A stretch of 64,000 bases of DNA from contig PHAV01000016.1 in NCBI GenBank assembly GCA_002841765.1, forward strand, positions 1 through 64,000, in the 5' to 3' direction. This DNA comes from Deltaproteobacteria bacterium HGW-Deltaproteobacteria-4 (GTDB lineage: Bacteria; Desulfobacterota; Desulfuromonadia; Desulfuromonadales; UBA2197). The notes under the pieces are model-generated. The model had not been told where the DNA came from. It ran no database searches and saw only the letters and a program-made list of their open reading frames with translations. Positions 49,898 through 60,500 of this stretch are shown here, one piece after another. How positions within the stretch are numbered: the first letter of the stretch is position 1; the number at the start of each line of letters is the position of its first letter. The position numbers were made by a program, and so were the translations under genes.

Positions 49898-51783
49898 TGC
49901 TCGACACCCTTCTGGAGTTGGGTCTTGCTGGCCCGATCGTAACTATCAGCCAGGGCGAAGCGCGCCTTGACCTGATATTCATCCAGACGATCACGCCGTT
50001 TGCTCAGTTCATTCACCGCCATGATCTCAAGCATGCTCCCTTGCCGTGCCATCAGCACCTGCGTCTTTTCCCGGGCAGACTGGATCAGCAGCCGCTGCTG
50101 GCGGATCGTTTCGTCATAACCTTCATAGCTCTGAGTGGCAGCCTGGCGGGTGCGGACAAAAGCGGTGTATTGCTGGTTGAGCAGATCCACTTCCTGGTTC
50201 AATGCGCGCAGGTGCTGATGGGCATCGGTAAAACGCTGGTCATATTCCGTCGCAATATTCCAGGCCAGCACTCCCCGCAACCGTCTGATCCGGTCGTCAA
50301 TCTCGGGCGCCGCTTTGCTACCACTGGAATTGAGTCTCTGCTCCAGATACGTCAACTCTTCGCGACTGATCCGCTCCCCGGCGGTAGCCAGATAGTCAGG
50401 ACGAGGCGCCACCAGCATGCTCTGCAACCGTTGTTCGATGCGTTCCCGCTGCTCCAGACGCAGACGCATCTGCGAGTCCAGTCGTCTGAATTCCCGGTCG
50501 ATCTCGGGAAGCAGGGGTTGATAATAAGCGCGGCGCGACTGAATGAGATCTTCGTAAGCATCGAGGGCGCCTTGCCAGACCGACAATTTTTTCAGTAACT
50601 CCTCCAGATCAAAGTAGTTCTTGAAGGATTCCTGGAAGTCGTGCGAGGCCATCAACTCCAGGAGATAGTAGGTCTCGGGGGTCTCGGGCAGCTCGCGCAG
50701 CTTGACCACCCAGTTGGCATCCTGCTTCAGTTCCTCCCGCACCAGAGCCCGCAAAAAGTTCCCTTCACGGATACTCTTGATCGAGGCGCTGAGCTTGTCG
50801 ATTTCACTTCCGAAGGCTGCAAGAGCACTGCTATAAAGCCGGGCCGCGCGACCATGCACATTCAATTTTCCATAGGCAAACGGCAAGGCGAGCAGGGCTT
50901 CCTGCACGGCCGGATCAGTGACTTCCCGTTCCGTCAGAATGCTCCAGGGAACCAGCGCTCTCTCGAAGTTCCCGGCAGATGCGTCGGCCCAACCCGATCC
51001 GAGCAGCGCCCGATTAGAGAACGGACCATTCAAACGGACCCGGTCCAGGACCAGCTTGGCGCCTTCGTGCTTCTGCTCCTCCAGCAATTTGTAGCCCAAT
51101 ACCAGGTTCGATTTATCCTTGATCGCCAGGGTGGCCGGAAGAGTGCTGACAAGCTGGCCAGTACGGTCGAGAGCCTTGCGACCATCCTGTTCGTTGTTGT
51201 TGCGCAACAGAGCAATCCCGAGATTGTACGAACTGAACCCTTCCAGACTCTTCTCACTCTGCAGCTCCTTGAGAATACGGACCGCCTCGCCATTGCGCCC
51301 GTTGGCCAGAGCGATATGCGCGCGTAAAAAAGCCAGATCGTCGCGGATCTTGACCGGAACAACGCCGCGAATCCGCTGTACGGCCAGCTGGGCATTTTCC
51401 GGCTGGTCTTTCTGGAAGTAGATCCGGGCCAGGCGGAAAATGGCCTCGTTACGGACCACGTCCTCGACATCCCCCTCAATGACCGCGGTAATAGCGCGAC
51501 CGGCCCGATAGTGCATCCGGTAAGCCAGTTCAAAATCCCCTACGGAAAACTCGGCCTGCCCGACATGGGAGTAAAGGGAGTCGAGTTCGGGCTCATCAAG
51601 GCCGCGGTACTGCCAAAGCTCACTGTCGAGTCGGGCAATCGCCTCGAACCAGTCCTCTTGATAAGCGTAATACAGAGCCTCGCCGAAATAGAGGTCCTTC
51701 AGGTCTTCAGGCGTGGCTGTGCTGGCCGCCAGAACTGGCGTGACGAACAACAGGGAAGCCAGTAAGACAAGGAGTCTGGACAT
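49894..51783 (-). CDS. Exported TPR/coiled-coil protein
   Basis: 629 residues. A cleavable signal peptide (ends VLAAST) is followed by TPR-like repeats (about 30-330: FGEALYYAYQEDWFEAIARL, ENAQLAVQRIRG) and then a long coiled-coil half (about 380-600) rich in Arg, Glu and Gln (SQMRLRLEQRERIEQRL). No enzyme motif. Probably a periplasmic spacer or scaffold. Translationally coupled to the 1040-residue lipoprotein and four bases after the 186-residue frame. Confidence 0.85.
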   Translation of the reverse strand: MSRLLVLLASLLFVTPVLAASTATPEDLKDLYFGEALYYAYQEDWFEAIARLDSELWQYRGLDEPELDSLYSHVGQAEFSVGDFELAYRMHYRAGRAITAVIEGDVEDVVRNEAIFRLARIYFQKDQPENAQLAVQRIRGVVPVKIRDDLAFLRAHIALANGRNGEAVRILKELQSEKSLEGFSSYNLGIALLRNNNEQDGRKALDRTGQLVSTLPATLAIKDKSNLVLGYKLLEEQKHEGAKLVLDRVRLNGPFSNRALLGSGWADASAGNFERALVPWSILTEREVTDPAVQEALLALPFAYGKLNVHGRAARLYSSALAAFGSEIDKLSASIKSIREGNFLRALVREELKQDANWVVKLRELPETPETYYLLELMASHDFQESFKNYFDLEELLKKLSVWQGALDAYEDLIQSRRAYYQPLLPEIDREFRRLDSQMRLRLEQRERIEQRLQSMLVAPRPDYLATAGERISREELTYLEQRLNSSGSKAAPEIDDRIRRLRGVLAWNIATEYDQRFTDAHQHLRALNQEVDLLNQQYTAFVRTRQAATQSYEGYDETIRQQRLLIQSAREKTQVLMARQGSMLEIMAVNELSKRRDRLDEYQVKARFALADSYDRASKTQLQKGVEQ

Positions 51784-51787
51784 GGAG

Positions 51788-52312
51788 CTACCAATCTTTC
51801 AGGGTGATGGTTTGCGCACCGGGACCGGCCAGATGAATTTCAATCATCTTGGGGCCCACATCCTTGCTGAACTTGAAGCTTTCGCTGCGGCGCAGGTCGG
51901 CGCCGCCGGCGGTTTTTCCGGTGAGGATAATCTGCAGCTCATGCTCGCCGGATTTGATGTTGCCGGTATAGATGCGCTGTACGCCTCCCTTCTGCAGAGC
52001 TTCAAGTTCCTTGAAGGTATAAAGGTGATGGGTGACCGGCGCGCCGCCCAGCTGAATCTCCATCGCATCGAGGCGGAACTTCTCGTTGCTCTCCAGCGAC
52101 ACAAAGACGCTCACCTGAGTGGTGGAGGGATAAAGCAGCTTTTCTTCGAGGAGACTCAGCTGCGCCGCGATCCCGAGAACATCGGTCTTGATCTCCTGCA
52201 CCTGTTCATCCAGACCCTTGATCTGTTCTCTGGAGACTTCCTCCGCAAAAACGGGAAAGCTCAGAATCAATGTCGCAATAGCCAGAACAAACCCTCTTAA
52301 AATTTTCCACAT
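51788..52312 (-). CDS. Small periplasmic coiled-coil protein of unknown function
   Basis: About 174 residues from the ATG at 52312 (MWKILRG). A signal peptide ends FPVFAEE, followed by a coiled coil (IKGLDEQVQEIKTDVLGIAA) and a beta-rich domain with HELQIILTGKT and MIEIHLAGPGAQTITL. A frame from 52348 would add 12 residues without a good ribosome site. No known family recognised. Lies between the OmpA/barrel gene and the TPR genes. Confidence 0.75.
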   Translation of the reverse strand: MWKILRGFVLAIATLILSFPVFAEEVSREQIKGLDEQVQEIKTDVLGIAAQLSLLEEKLLYPSTTQVSVFVSLESNEKFRLDAMEIQLGGAPVTHHLYTFKELEALQKGGVQRIYTGNIKSGEHELQIILTGKTAGGADLRRSESFKFSKDVGPKMIEIHLAGPGAQTITLKDW

Positions 52313-52348
52313 GACTGCCACCTGTTGTGAGTGTGTTGTTGAAGGCAT

Positions 52349-55300
52349 TTACATCTTCCCGATGATATTGATGAAGAGTCCCTGGTGCCGATAGTCATAG
52401 CTGGTGAGATCATCCGAAAACTTGCTTAAGTTGTAGCCGGCCCCGACCTTGAAGTGATTGCCGAGATGACGGTAAAGACCAAGCAGCGCTCCGTCGAGGC
52501 GATCCTCGGCATCAGGCAGATCGAGACGGCGCCACTCAGCGAGGGCATCCCAGTGCGGCAGGAAATTCCAGTCGGCGCGCAGCACCGTCAGGTGCGCCCG
52601 ACTGGTGAAGAACTCCCGGTCGATGGGATCGAGACTCACCTCGCCCTGGCGATAGGCATACTTCGCCCCGACGGTCCAGCGAGAGGTCAGGTCATACATG
52701 ACATCCGCAGCCAGAATGTGGCTACGCTGCAGAACCCCGGAGCTGGACGATCTTTCGAGCAACATCCCCTCGGGGGTCTGTACGATGGTCTCCCCGGCGC
52801 CGGGGATATTATAGAAATAGGTGTATTTGAGCAGGGCATTGAGACGGTCATGACGCACCGGGCGATAGGCGTAGCCCATGACCGCTTCCGTGTAGTTGCC
52901 GTCGTAAAGCTGCCCGAGGGAACTATTGCTGCGGGCGAGGTTGAGTTTGCCGATGAGGCGCCAGTCCGGGGAGAGCTGGTATTTGAGGCTGTTTTTCAGC
53001 AGCCAGGTCGTCCGCTTGGCGGTGCTGACAAAGAAATTGCCGGCGGTGTCGGTGCCGAGATGTTCGCTATCGTCGACCCGATATTCCAGGGCACTGGCGA
53101 TCTTCAGGCGATCAAACCCATAACCGACGCTCACCCCCATTGCTGTGCGCTTGATTTCAGCACCGCTCTGAAAGTCCTTGAGGGTGCCGAAATCGAGCTT
53201 GGCCCCGAGGTTAATGCGGTCCGTAGGAGCAAGATCGACGCCGGCGGAATGCATCAGACCGGTCGGGGTATCACCGTGGGTATAGCGCTCTTCGAGGTAG
53301 ATGCTCACACTGTCGGAATAGCGGTTGCGGAATCCATAGGCCAGGCTCCCTTTCCGGGCGCGCAGACCGTTGTCCGTCCGCTCGTTTTCAAGGGCATAGT
53401 TGAGGTAGAGGTTGGTCCGGTCGGAATAAAGATACTCGGTGCCGAGGCGGCCGCTTGCCCCCAAGTCGCCGGTGGAAACCTCACCGGTCACCTTGAATCT
53501 TTCCGTCAGACGATAACTGCCGCCGGTCCCGATGCGGAAATTGTCCTCGCGGTTGCCGCTGCTATGCAGGGAATCCTGCACAAATCCATAGCTGCTCCAA
53601 AGGGCCCGGGAATCGTACAGCACCTGCACCACCAGATCGGTCCGGTCGCCTTCTTCCTGGGTCGGGGGTTTGACCGGGGATTGGTCATTGCGGTGGTCGT
53701 GCCGGACCCCCGAACTCAAGGTCCAGTGCTCGTCTTTGCGGAAATCGAGGTTGACCTCGTTGGCCACGGTCTCGAGGACGTCACGCTGGCGGCGCGTATC
53801 GCTCTTGAAACGCATACCCAGACGGTCAGAGAGGGGCAGCATCGCCGTGCCGCCGTAGTTGGTGACATCGCGATCGGTGCTCAGGCCCGGCGCGGCATAG
53901 CCCGCTTCCACGTCCTGCCAATACAAGGTGAAGCGACCTTTTCCTTCCGCAAAAAAGTCCCGCAGGCCGATACTGGCATCGACCCGACTCGCCAGCGCCT
54001 CTGCATGCGAAGCATCCAGGGGATCAGCGGGCGTGAAGAAGAAGCCGCCGTCCATCGAGGTGGAGGAGAGCAGCCCCGGACCTTCACTGCGGCCGCTCTC
54101 CAGTTTGAGCCAGGACTCCGAAGACTTGCGGAGGGTCACATCCGCGGCCTGCAGAGTATTCTCACTCCCGGCCTCCTCAAAACGGCTGCCGGTCAGGCCG
54201 AGCTTGACATAGTCGCTCAGCCAGTAATGGCTGCGGCCGCCGGTCGCCAGGGTATCGAGATCTTCGAAGCCGGGGGTGAATTCATAGCGGGCCACCAGAT
54301 AAACGGGGTGGCCGCTGAAAGAGCCGCTGTGCACCAGCAGGTTGTCGTCTGCGGTTCCGGAGAGGGGTTCGGCCAGCAGGATCCGTCCCTGCAGGTAGTC
54401 GATGTCGTAGTCGATTGCCGGGGTGAGATTTTTCACCCCGAGGACCATATTGGAATCCTTGTCGCGGATCTCGATGCGCAGGCGCTCGGAACCGGTCAGG
54501 ATGTCCTGTTGCCGCAGGTAGTAAAGGGAGCCGCTGGTGCCGCGGAACTCGTCGCGCCCCCCCACCGTCCCCGGTTCGGCGGCAAAACCGTCGAGCAGGA
54601 AACGCGCCTCACCAAAGCTGGTGGTGTCAGGGGTCTGATAATGCAGATTCGCCCCGTACAGTCCGCGATCGACGTGCGCCAGGTTGTTGTCGGTATAACC
54701 GACCTTGAAATTCCCCCAGAGTCCGTAGCTCCTGTCCTTGCTCAGCCTGGCGTAGAATTTCCCCATGGTCGGGGCATCTTCCGTCACCGTACTGTCGTCA
54801 CCGTAGGTCGGCATGTGGTAATCCGGATCGATGCGCCGGAATAGGGCTTCCGGGGATTTGTCCATAAAATTGCTGAAGATCTCGTCGAGCGGTCCCTCGC
54901 GGGTGTCGGCACTCGCCGTCAACCCCCACCCCGCGCCGAACTTGCCGGTGGTATAGAAAGCCAGGCGACCCTGGGCACTGAAATCCTCACTGTATTGCGG
55001 CTTGTCCGGAGCAAGCAGCTGCGCCGGGCCGTTGGTCTTGTTGGCCGACAAGGTCAGATCGGCGATGCCGACATAGAACCAGTCGCTCTGTTTCTGGGCG
55101 AAATCCCGCAGGAAGAGTTCGCCGTTGCCGGTCGGGTCGAGAACCGCGACCTCGACAGTATGGCTCCCCGTCGGCAGGATCTCTTCGGCGACAAAGCGCC
55201 CCTGCGCGTCGACCGGGACAAGGTGGCCGGCCAGCCAGACACTGTAGCCGGGGGGAATGGCCGTCCCCTGCGCCTGCACCGAACCGCCATGCAGGGGAAT

Positions 55301-57490
55301 GTTGCGCCGGGCGATGCGGCTTTCGCCATAACCGGCCAACAGTTCACGATCAGAATCGGTCGCAGCGATGGCCGGATCGACCTGGTCGAGCACCCAGAGC
55401 GGTTGGGTTTCGGTCTCATCGAAGTTCCCTTTGGCGTCATAGACACGCACGAGATAATTGAGTGTCCGTCCCGGCGCGAAATCAGCTGAAAAGCCGGACT
55501 CGAAATCGGGCTGCCATGCGGCCAGGCCATCTGCATCCATCGTGACGACGGCAAGGGGGAGATCACGAATCGACTGCTCTTCGGCAAAGATCCGGACCTC
55601 GGCCCGGGCGATAAAGCTGCGGTAGTTGCTGTAAAGGCGAAAGCGCACCAGGTTTTCGTCCTGATAGCCGATGGTGCGCGGCCAGGCGGTCACATTGAGG
55701 CGCGGTTCCAGCTTGAGGTTGTCATATTTGAACTGAATGTCGGCGGCATCAAGGGCGACGTCGATACAGCGCTGCACATCCGGCACCGACTTGCCCGGAT
55801 CATCCAGCGGCTTGCCGTCAACGGTAATGCGCATGAGATTGAGAGCAAAGGGATTGGCGAGGGCGACCTCGCGGTTGAGGCGGGTGATCTCCACCCCTTC
55901 GTAATCATCGAGGGTAACCAGTTCATCATAGACGATCTGGACCTGGACCCGGGAGGTATCCGATTCGACAAAGCCGGCGTTGACCACATCGTCGGACTGG
56001 ACATAGCCATGCCCTTCAAACTCCACCTGCTGCTCCGTCAAGCCGATTTGCCCGGCCACCGCGGCTGTCGCCCGACGCGCCCGGGAGGTGGAGAGACCGA
56101 TGTCATCCCCATAGACGGCGGCGGTGCGGCGATCAAGGCGTTGATTGCTGGTATAGCCGACAAAACGCAGACGCACCTTTGTCCGGTCACTGATCTCCGC
56201 CATGAGCTGCTGCAAACGCTCGGTGTAACCGGCAGGCAACAGCGGTTGGCCGTTGGCGAAGAGGATCGGCGAGATCGGTCCGGACGGCGAATCGTAAACG
56301 CGGGTAACAAGCTCGGCACCGGGAGCGTCCGGGCACAGCTGCGGTTCATCCGGCAGCTCCTGGAGCGCATCGTCATACCAGAACTCCACTTCAACCCGCC
56401 GGTTGAGCGCCCGGCCCGCCGCCGTAAGATTGGCGGTGGCCGGTTGCGCCGTCCCCATCCCGACGCTTTCAATGGCGGTATTGTTTAAGCCCAGGCCCTC
56501 CTGCACCGCCAGAGAGACCCGCCGGGCAACAGCCTTGGAAAGGCCGAGGTGATTACCGTAGATGCGCTCGTCCCGGTCGGGAAGCGGGGTATTGTCGGTG
56601 TGAGCGATAAAGCGGATCACGACATGATCCTTACCGCCGAGATTCTGCAGGGCCTGCCGGACCTGATGGAGGAATTCCGGCGGCACCTCGACCATCCCTG
56701 CGTCATAATGCAGCGGGGAGATCAGGTTCTTGACCCGGGCGCGCCGTGCGTGGCCTTCCTGGTAACGCAATTTACAGACCGTTTCGGTCCGGCACACCTT
56801 GAGACGATTGACTTCCCGGGCAACGACCACTTCCTTTTCGACCAGCTTCTCGCCGATCTCGTCATACCAGACCTGCACTTCGACCCGCCGGTTCAGCTGT
56901 CGTCCAGTCTCGGTCTGATTGCTGGCAACAGGCTGACTCTCTCCGAAACCTTCGTAGGAGATCGCTTCGGGGGGGAGACCCAGCGCACTCTGGAAGTATT
57001 CAGCGGTGGTGCCGGCCCGTTCGCGGGACAGGCCGGTGTTGTCGCCGTAGCGTTCCTGCAAGGCCGGGCTTAGACGCAGGGAATCGGTGTGACCGGCAAA
57101 GTGCAGGCGCACATTGCTGCGATCGCGCATGCTGTTGAGGACATCACGCAGCCGCTCCAGATAGTCCTCGGGGATTTCCGCCTCACCCAGATGGAAGTGG
57201 ATGGGCGGGACGACATTTTCGAGCTTGATCGTCTGGACATCCGCTTCCGCCACCTCCCGCATTTCCAGGCGATCACCTTGGGCCGCGGCATAGGCGGCAT
57301 CATCATGAATCCAGGGGGTGAACGCCTGATCCCCGGGCAGGTGCATCTCGACCGACTGACCGCGCGCCACTGTTTCCCTGACCTCGACGGTCGGGGAGGG
57401 AGTCTCGGCGCGTGCCGGGGTCGCGACGCCAACGGCTGAGACAACAAATAAGAATAGAAAGGCGGCACTAGGCTTCAACATTGATTCCAT
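52349..57490 (-). CDS. Giant outer-membrane protein: three OmpA-like domains plus beta-barrel
   Basis: About 1713 residues from the ATG at 57490 (signal peptide ending TPARAE). Three tandem OmpA-like domains follow. The first (FAGHTDSLRLS...NRRVEVQVWYDE) and second (FIAHTDNTPLP...NRRVEVEFWYDD) keep the Asp and Arg that bind peptidoglycan. The third (FVGYTSNQRLD...SDTSRVQVQIVYDE) lacks them. A beta-sandwich region (about 560-820) leads to a long C-terminal barrel of amphipathic strands ending GLFINIIGKM. The order is the reverse of OmpA, where the barrel comes first. It probably anchors or exports the upstream DUF11 protein. Starts at 57481 or 57574 are possible. Confidence 0.8.
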   Translation of the reverse strand: MESMLKPSAAFLFLFVVSAVGVATPARAETPSPTVEVRETVARGQSVEMHLPGDQAFTPWIHDDAAYAAAQGDRLEMREVAEADVQTIKLENVVPPIHFHLGEAEIPEDYLERLRDVLNSMRDRSNVRLHFAGHTDSLRLSPALQERYGDNTGLSRERAGTTAEYFQSALGLPPEAISYEGFGESQPVASNQTETGRQLNRRVEVQVWYDEIGEKLVEKEVVVAREVNRLKVCRTETVCKLRYQEGHARRARVKNLISPLHYDAGMVEVPPEFLHQVRQALQNLGGKDHVVIRFIAHTDNTPLPDRDERIYGNHLGLSKAVARRVSLAVQEGLGLNNTAIESVGMGTAQPATANLTAAGRALNRRVEVEFWYDDALQELPDEPQLCPDAPGAELVTRVYDSPSGPISPILFANGQPLLPAGYTERLQQLMAEISDRTKVRLRFVGYTSNQRLDRRTAAVYGDDIGLSTSRARRATAAVAGQIGLTEQQVEFEGHGYVQSDDVVNAGFVESDTSRVQVQIVYDELVTLDDYEGVEITRLNREVALANPFALNLMRITVDGKPLDDPGKSVPDVQRCIDVALDAADIQFKYDNLKLEPRLNVTAWPRTIGYQDENLVRFRLYSNYRSFIARAEVRIFAEEQSIRDLPLAVVTMDADGLAAWQPDFESGFSADFAPGRTLNYLVRVYDAKGNFDETETQPLWVLDQVDPAIAATDSDRELLAGYGESRIARRNIPLHGGSVQAQGTAIPPGYSVWLAGHLVPVDAQGRFVAEEILPTGSHTVEVAVLDPTGNGELFLRDFAQKQSDWFYVGIADLTLSANKTNGPAQLLAPDKPQYSEDFSAQGRLAFYTTGKFGAGWGLTASADTREGPLDEIFSNFMDKSPEALFRRIDPDYHMPTYGDDSTVTEDAPTMGKFYARLSKDRSYGLWGNFKVGYTDNNLAHVDRGLYGANLHYQTPDTTSFGEARFLLDGFAAEPGTVGGRDEFRGTSGSLYYLRQQDILTGSERLRIEIRDKDSNMVLGVKNLTPAIDYDIDYLQGRILLAEPLSGTADDNLLVHSGSFSGHPVYLVARYEFTPGFEDLDTLATGGRSHYWLSDYVKLGLTGSRFEEAGSENTLQAADVTLRKSSESWLKLESGRSEGPGLLSSTSMDGGFFFTPADPLDASHAEALASRVDASIGLRDFFAEGKGRFTLYWQDVEAGYAAPGLSTDRDVTNYGGTAMLPLSDRLGMRFKSDTRRQRDVLETVANEVNLDFRKDEHWTLSSGVRHDHRNDQSPVKPPTQEEGDRTDLVVQVLYDSRALWSSYGFVQDSLHSSGNREDNFRIGTGGSYRLTERFKVTGEVSTGDLGASGRLGTEYLYSDRTNLYLNYALENERTDNGLRARKGSLAYGFRNRYSDSVSIYLEERYTHGDTPTGLMHSAGVDLAPTDRINLGAKLDFGTLKDFQSGAEIKRTAMGVSVGYGFDRLKIASALEYRVDDSEHLGTDTAGNFFVSTAKRTTWLLKNSLKYQLSPDWRLIGKLNLARSNSSLGQLYDGNYTEAVMGYAYRPVRHDRLNALLKYTYFYNIPGAGETIVQTPEGMLLERSSSSGVLQRSHILAADVMYDLTSRWTVGAKYAYRQGEVSLDPIDREFFTSRAHLTVLRADWNFLPHWDALAEWRRLDLPDAEDRLDGALLGLYRHLGNHFKVGAGYNLSKFSDDLTSYDYRHQGLFINIIGKM

Positions 57491-57533
57491 CTTTGGTAAG
57501 AGGAAAAGGGCATTCCCAGAGGAGGTGAGTCCT

Positions 57534-60500
57534 CTACGGCGGGCCACTGCGGCGCCAGAACACTTCGGTTTCAATATCCAGACGATATCCGCCAGCGGAC
57601 AGCACCCATTGTTTCGCGACTTCCTTCTTCAAGGCTTCAAGACGCGCCTGGACCAGTTCTTCATCTTCGATGTCGGCCAGATAGGAGAGCCGCAGGACGG
57701 CAGGCGCCTTCTTCAACTCCGCCAGAAGCTGCGGAATTTTGTAAATCCACTGCAAGCGCAGCACCGTACGCTTCGGCTCAAAAACCCCTTCGGCGATATC
57801 GATAGCGACCACCCGATGAATGGTGGCGGCAAAGTTGTAGCGCAGCATCTTGCCGCGGGTGGCGCGCTGCACCTGAGGATTTTCGCTGGTGACGCGATAA
57901 CCGGTCGGGAGACTGCGATCGTCCATCTTCAAGATGAAGTTGCTGCCGCGATCCTCGTCAGGGACCACCGCACAGGTGATGTGGAAACGGCCGTGCGCGT
58001 CACTGGTGGCAATCAGACCGCGGGCCGTGACCACCCGCACCCCGGCCAGTCCGACTTCATCCGCATCCTGTTCTCCGTCGAGATTGCGGTCATCGAAGAC
58101 CTTACCGATCACATCGGTACAATCAAAGGTCGGATCGGGGATAACACGCACGGTGGCGGTGTCTACGCCCAGGGAGGCGGCGAGAACGGTGTGGAACAGC
58201 TCTGCCCGGTTAACGTACTCCCCTTCGTTCATCCCCGAACCGACGATAAGCAGCAGCTTGATCTCCTTGGCCTTATCCTCACCGCTCTCAAGCTGGAGGT
58301 GACTCCAGGTCAGGGTGCGGTTGCTCTTGACCGGCTCCAACGGCTGGCCATTGACACGGGCCGACCCCTCTACATATTTGAATCCCGGCGGGAAGGTGTC
58401 GACAACCTGAAGATCCTGCAACGTCACCGCCGTGGTGTTCGTCACCTTGATGGTATACGGCACGAGTTGACCGCGGCTGACGTTGATCAAAGGCGACGTC
58501 TTGCGGATAAAGACAGTGTTGTCGAGGGTGGGATCGAGGGCGATATGGTTGTTGAACAGCTGGCTGCCGCCCGGCACCGGAGCGCTCAGGGTCTGGTGCA
58601 GAAAATAATTGATCTGCGCGGCCGGCATCACTGTTGCCGGCGCGGATGCGGAGGTCTGCGCCTCGCAGAAGCCGGCCGGAGTTGCCACGGCATCAGCGGC
58701 GCAGGTTGCGACAGAGTACGCCGCCGTCTCTTCGTGTGTGACGGGGGGGATGATGCGCGACGGACCGGGCAGATAACCGCTGGCCGGCGGGCTCACACGG
58801 ATCACGTAGTCAGCGCCCTGCGGGCAGGCAAGATCGCTGTAATTCATGTCGAACTTGTAGAAGCCCGAGGCCAGCGTCACCTGATTCTGCTGGGCCGGAT
58901 CAGCAAAACAGCCCGATGGCAGCGGCGTCGTACTGCCAGACCGCAGCATCGTCAATGTCGCCCCCGCAATCGGCGAGCGCTCGAAGGACTCGAAGATCAC
59001 GCCATTCGGGTCGATCGGCAGGTTCAGGTTCTGCAGGATGCTGCCGGGCAGAGCGACAATATGGCTGATCTGCTGCATGCCATCGGTGAAAGCCGAGTCG
59101 GCCTGGCCCAGCTTCGCAGTGGTCGTGGTCGCACCCGGCGCGTTGAAGCGCAATTCGTACTGGTCGGCGGTGGTTTCGACGGGCGCAAGGCCGCTGAAGC
59201 GGTAAAGGCCGCCGGCGTCGGTGCTGACCCGGCCAAGCTGGACGTTGTTACGGTAAAGCGCGACCGTCCACCCCGCCAGGCTCAGTTCGGCAGGATCGTG
59301 AAGATTGTCGAAGTTGGCGTCGTGCCAGAGATGGCCGTTAAGCATGGCGCTGCCCGGCAGGCCGCCGAGATCAATGGAGACGAGGGCCTTGGGCGAAGTC
59401 ACTTGCGGGGTATTCCACGTCACCTGCGCGCTGTTGGTGAGGGTGGTCCCGATCGGCACCGAACTGTTGATCTGCATGCGGAAGCGCAAGGTCGTTGTGG
59501 CGCCCTGCGGCAGATCGCCGATGTTGGCTGTCAGCTGCGGAGCGGCATAGGTCACGGCGGTCGGATTCGCAACGCCATTCAGCGTCGCCGAACCCTCCAG
59601 GTAGCTCGCCAGTCCGGTCAGGAGCGAGAGATCGTCATTGATTTCCACATCGGTCGCGTCCACCGCACCGTTATTGGTGACCCGCACGACATACTCCAGT
59701 TGCCCGCCGGCCTGGGCCACGCCGCCGCCGACCACAAAGACCTCCTTGACAATGGAAAGCTGCTGCGCGCTCCCGACCACGACGGTGGTCGGTTGATCAC
59801 CATTGGAATCGATGCCGTCAGCATCGGTCGGCTCGCTGGGCAGGCCGGTGGTCGCTACATACCCCTGGTTACTGATCACAGTGCCGGCGGCCACGCCAGA
59901 AGCGACCTCAACCTCGAAGATGATCCCGGCACTGGCGCCGATCGCGATGGTGCCGCTGCTGCTGTCGGCCGAATTGACCGCGATGCCGGAAGTCAGGGGG
60001 GAAATGCCGCCATCGGGCGCTCCGACGGGCTGGCCGTTAAGGGTCACCGAGTTGGCTACATAGCTGGTGTTGGCCGGCACTGCGTCGGTCAACACCACGT
60101 CGGTCGCCAGAGCCGCGCCGTAGTTATGAACGGTGATGATGTAGCGCAGCCGGTCACCCGGATCGACACTTCCGTTGGCGTTGGCATCGTAGGAAAGGAA
60201 AACCGTTTTCTGCGCGTCGACCAGCGGCAGGTTGCCGACGATATTGCGGGTCGGATCCTCATCGCCAAAGACGGCCGGATCATCTTGGCCATTCACTGCC
60301 GGATCATCCGACGCTCTTTCCACGAAGGGACCGCTGCCGCTCCCCGAGCCATTGAGGAAACCCTGGTTGGAGATGATGGTGCCGTCGAGCACATCGCTAT
60401 CGATCATCACCTCGAAGCTGACAGTCGCCACATTTACCGTGCTGTCAGTCGCATCAGCCCGCATTCCCCCGGCAATGATATCCGCCGGCGACTTGATCAG

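Noticed and set aside
52454-54844. A 796-residue plus-strand frame opposite the OmpA/barrel gene
   Set aside because: No start signal or recognisable domain. The minus-strand protein shows clear OmpA motifs.
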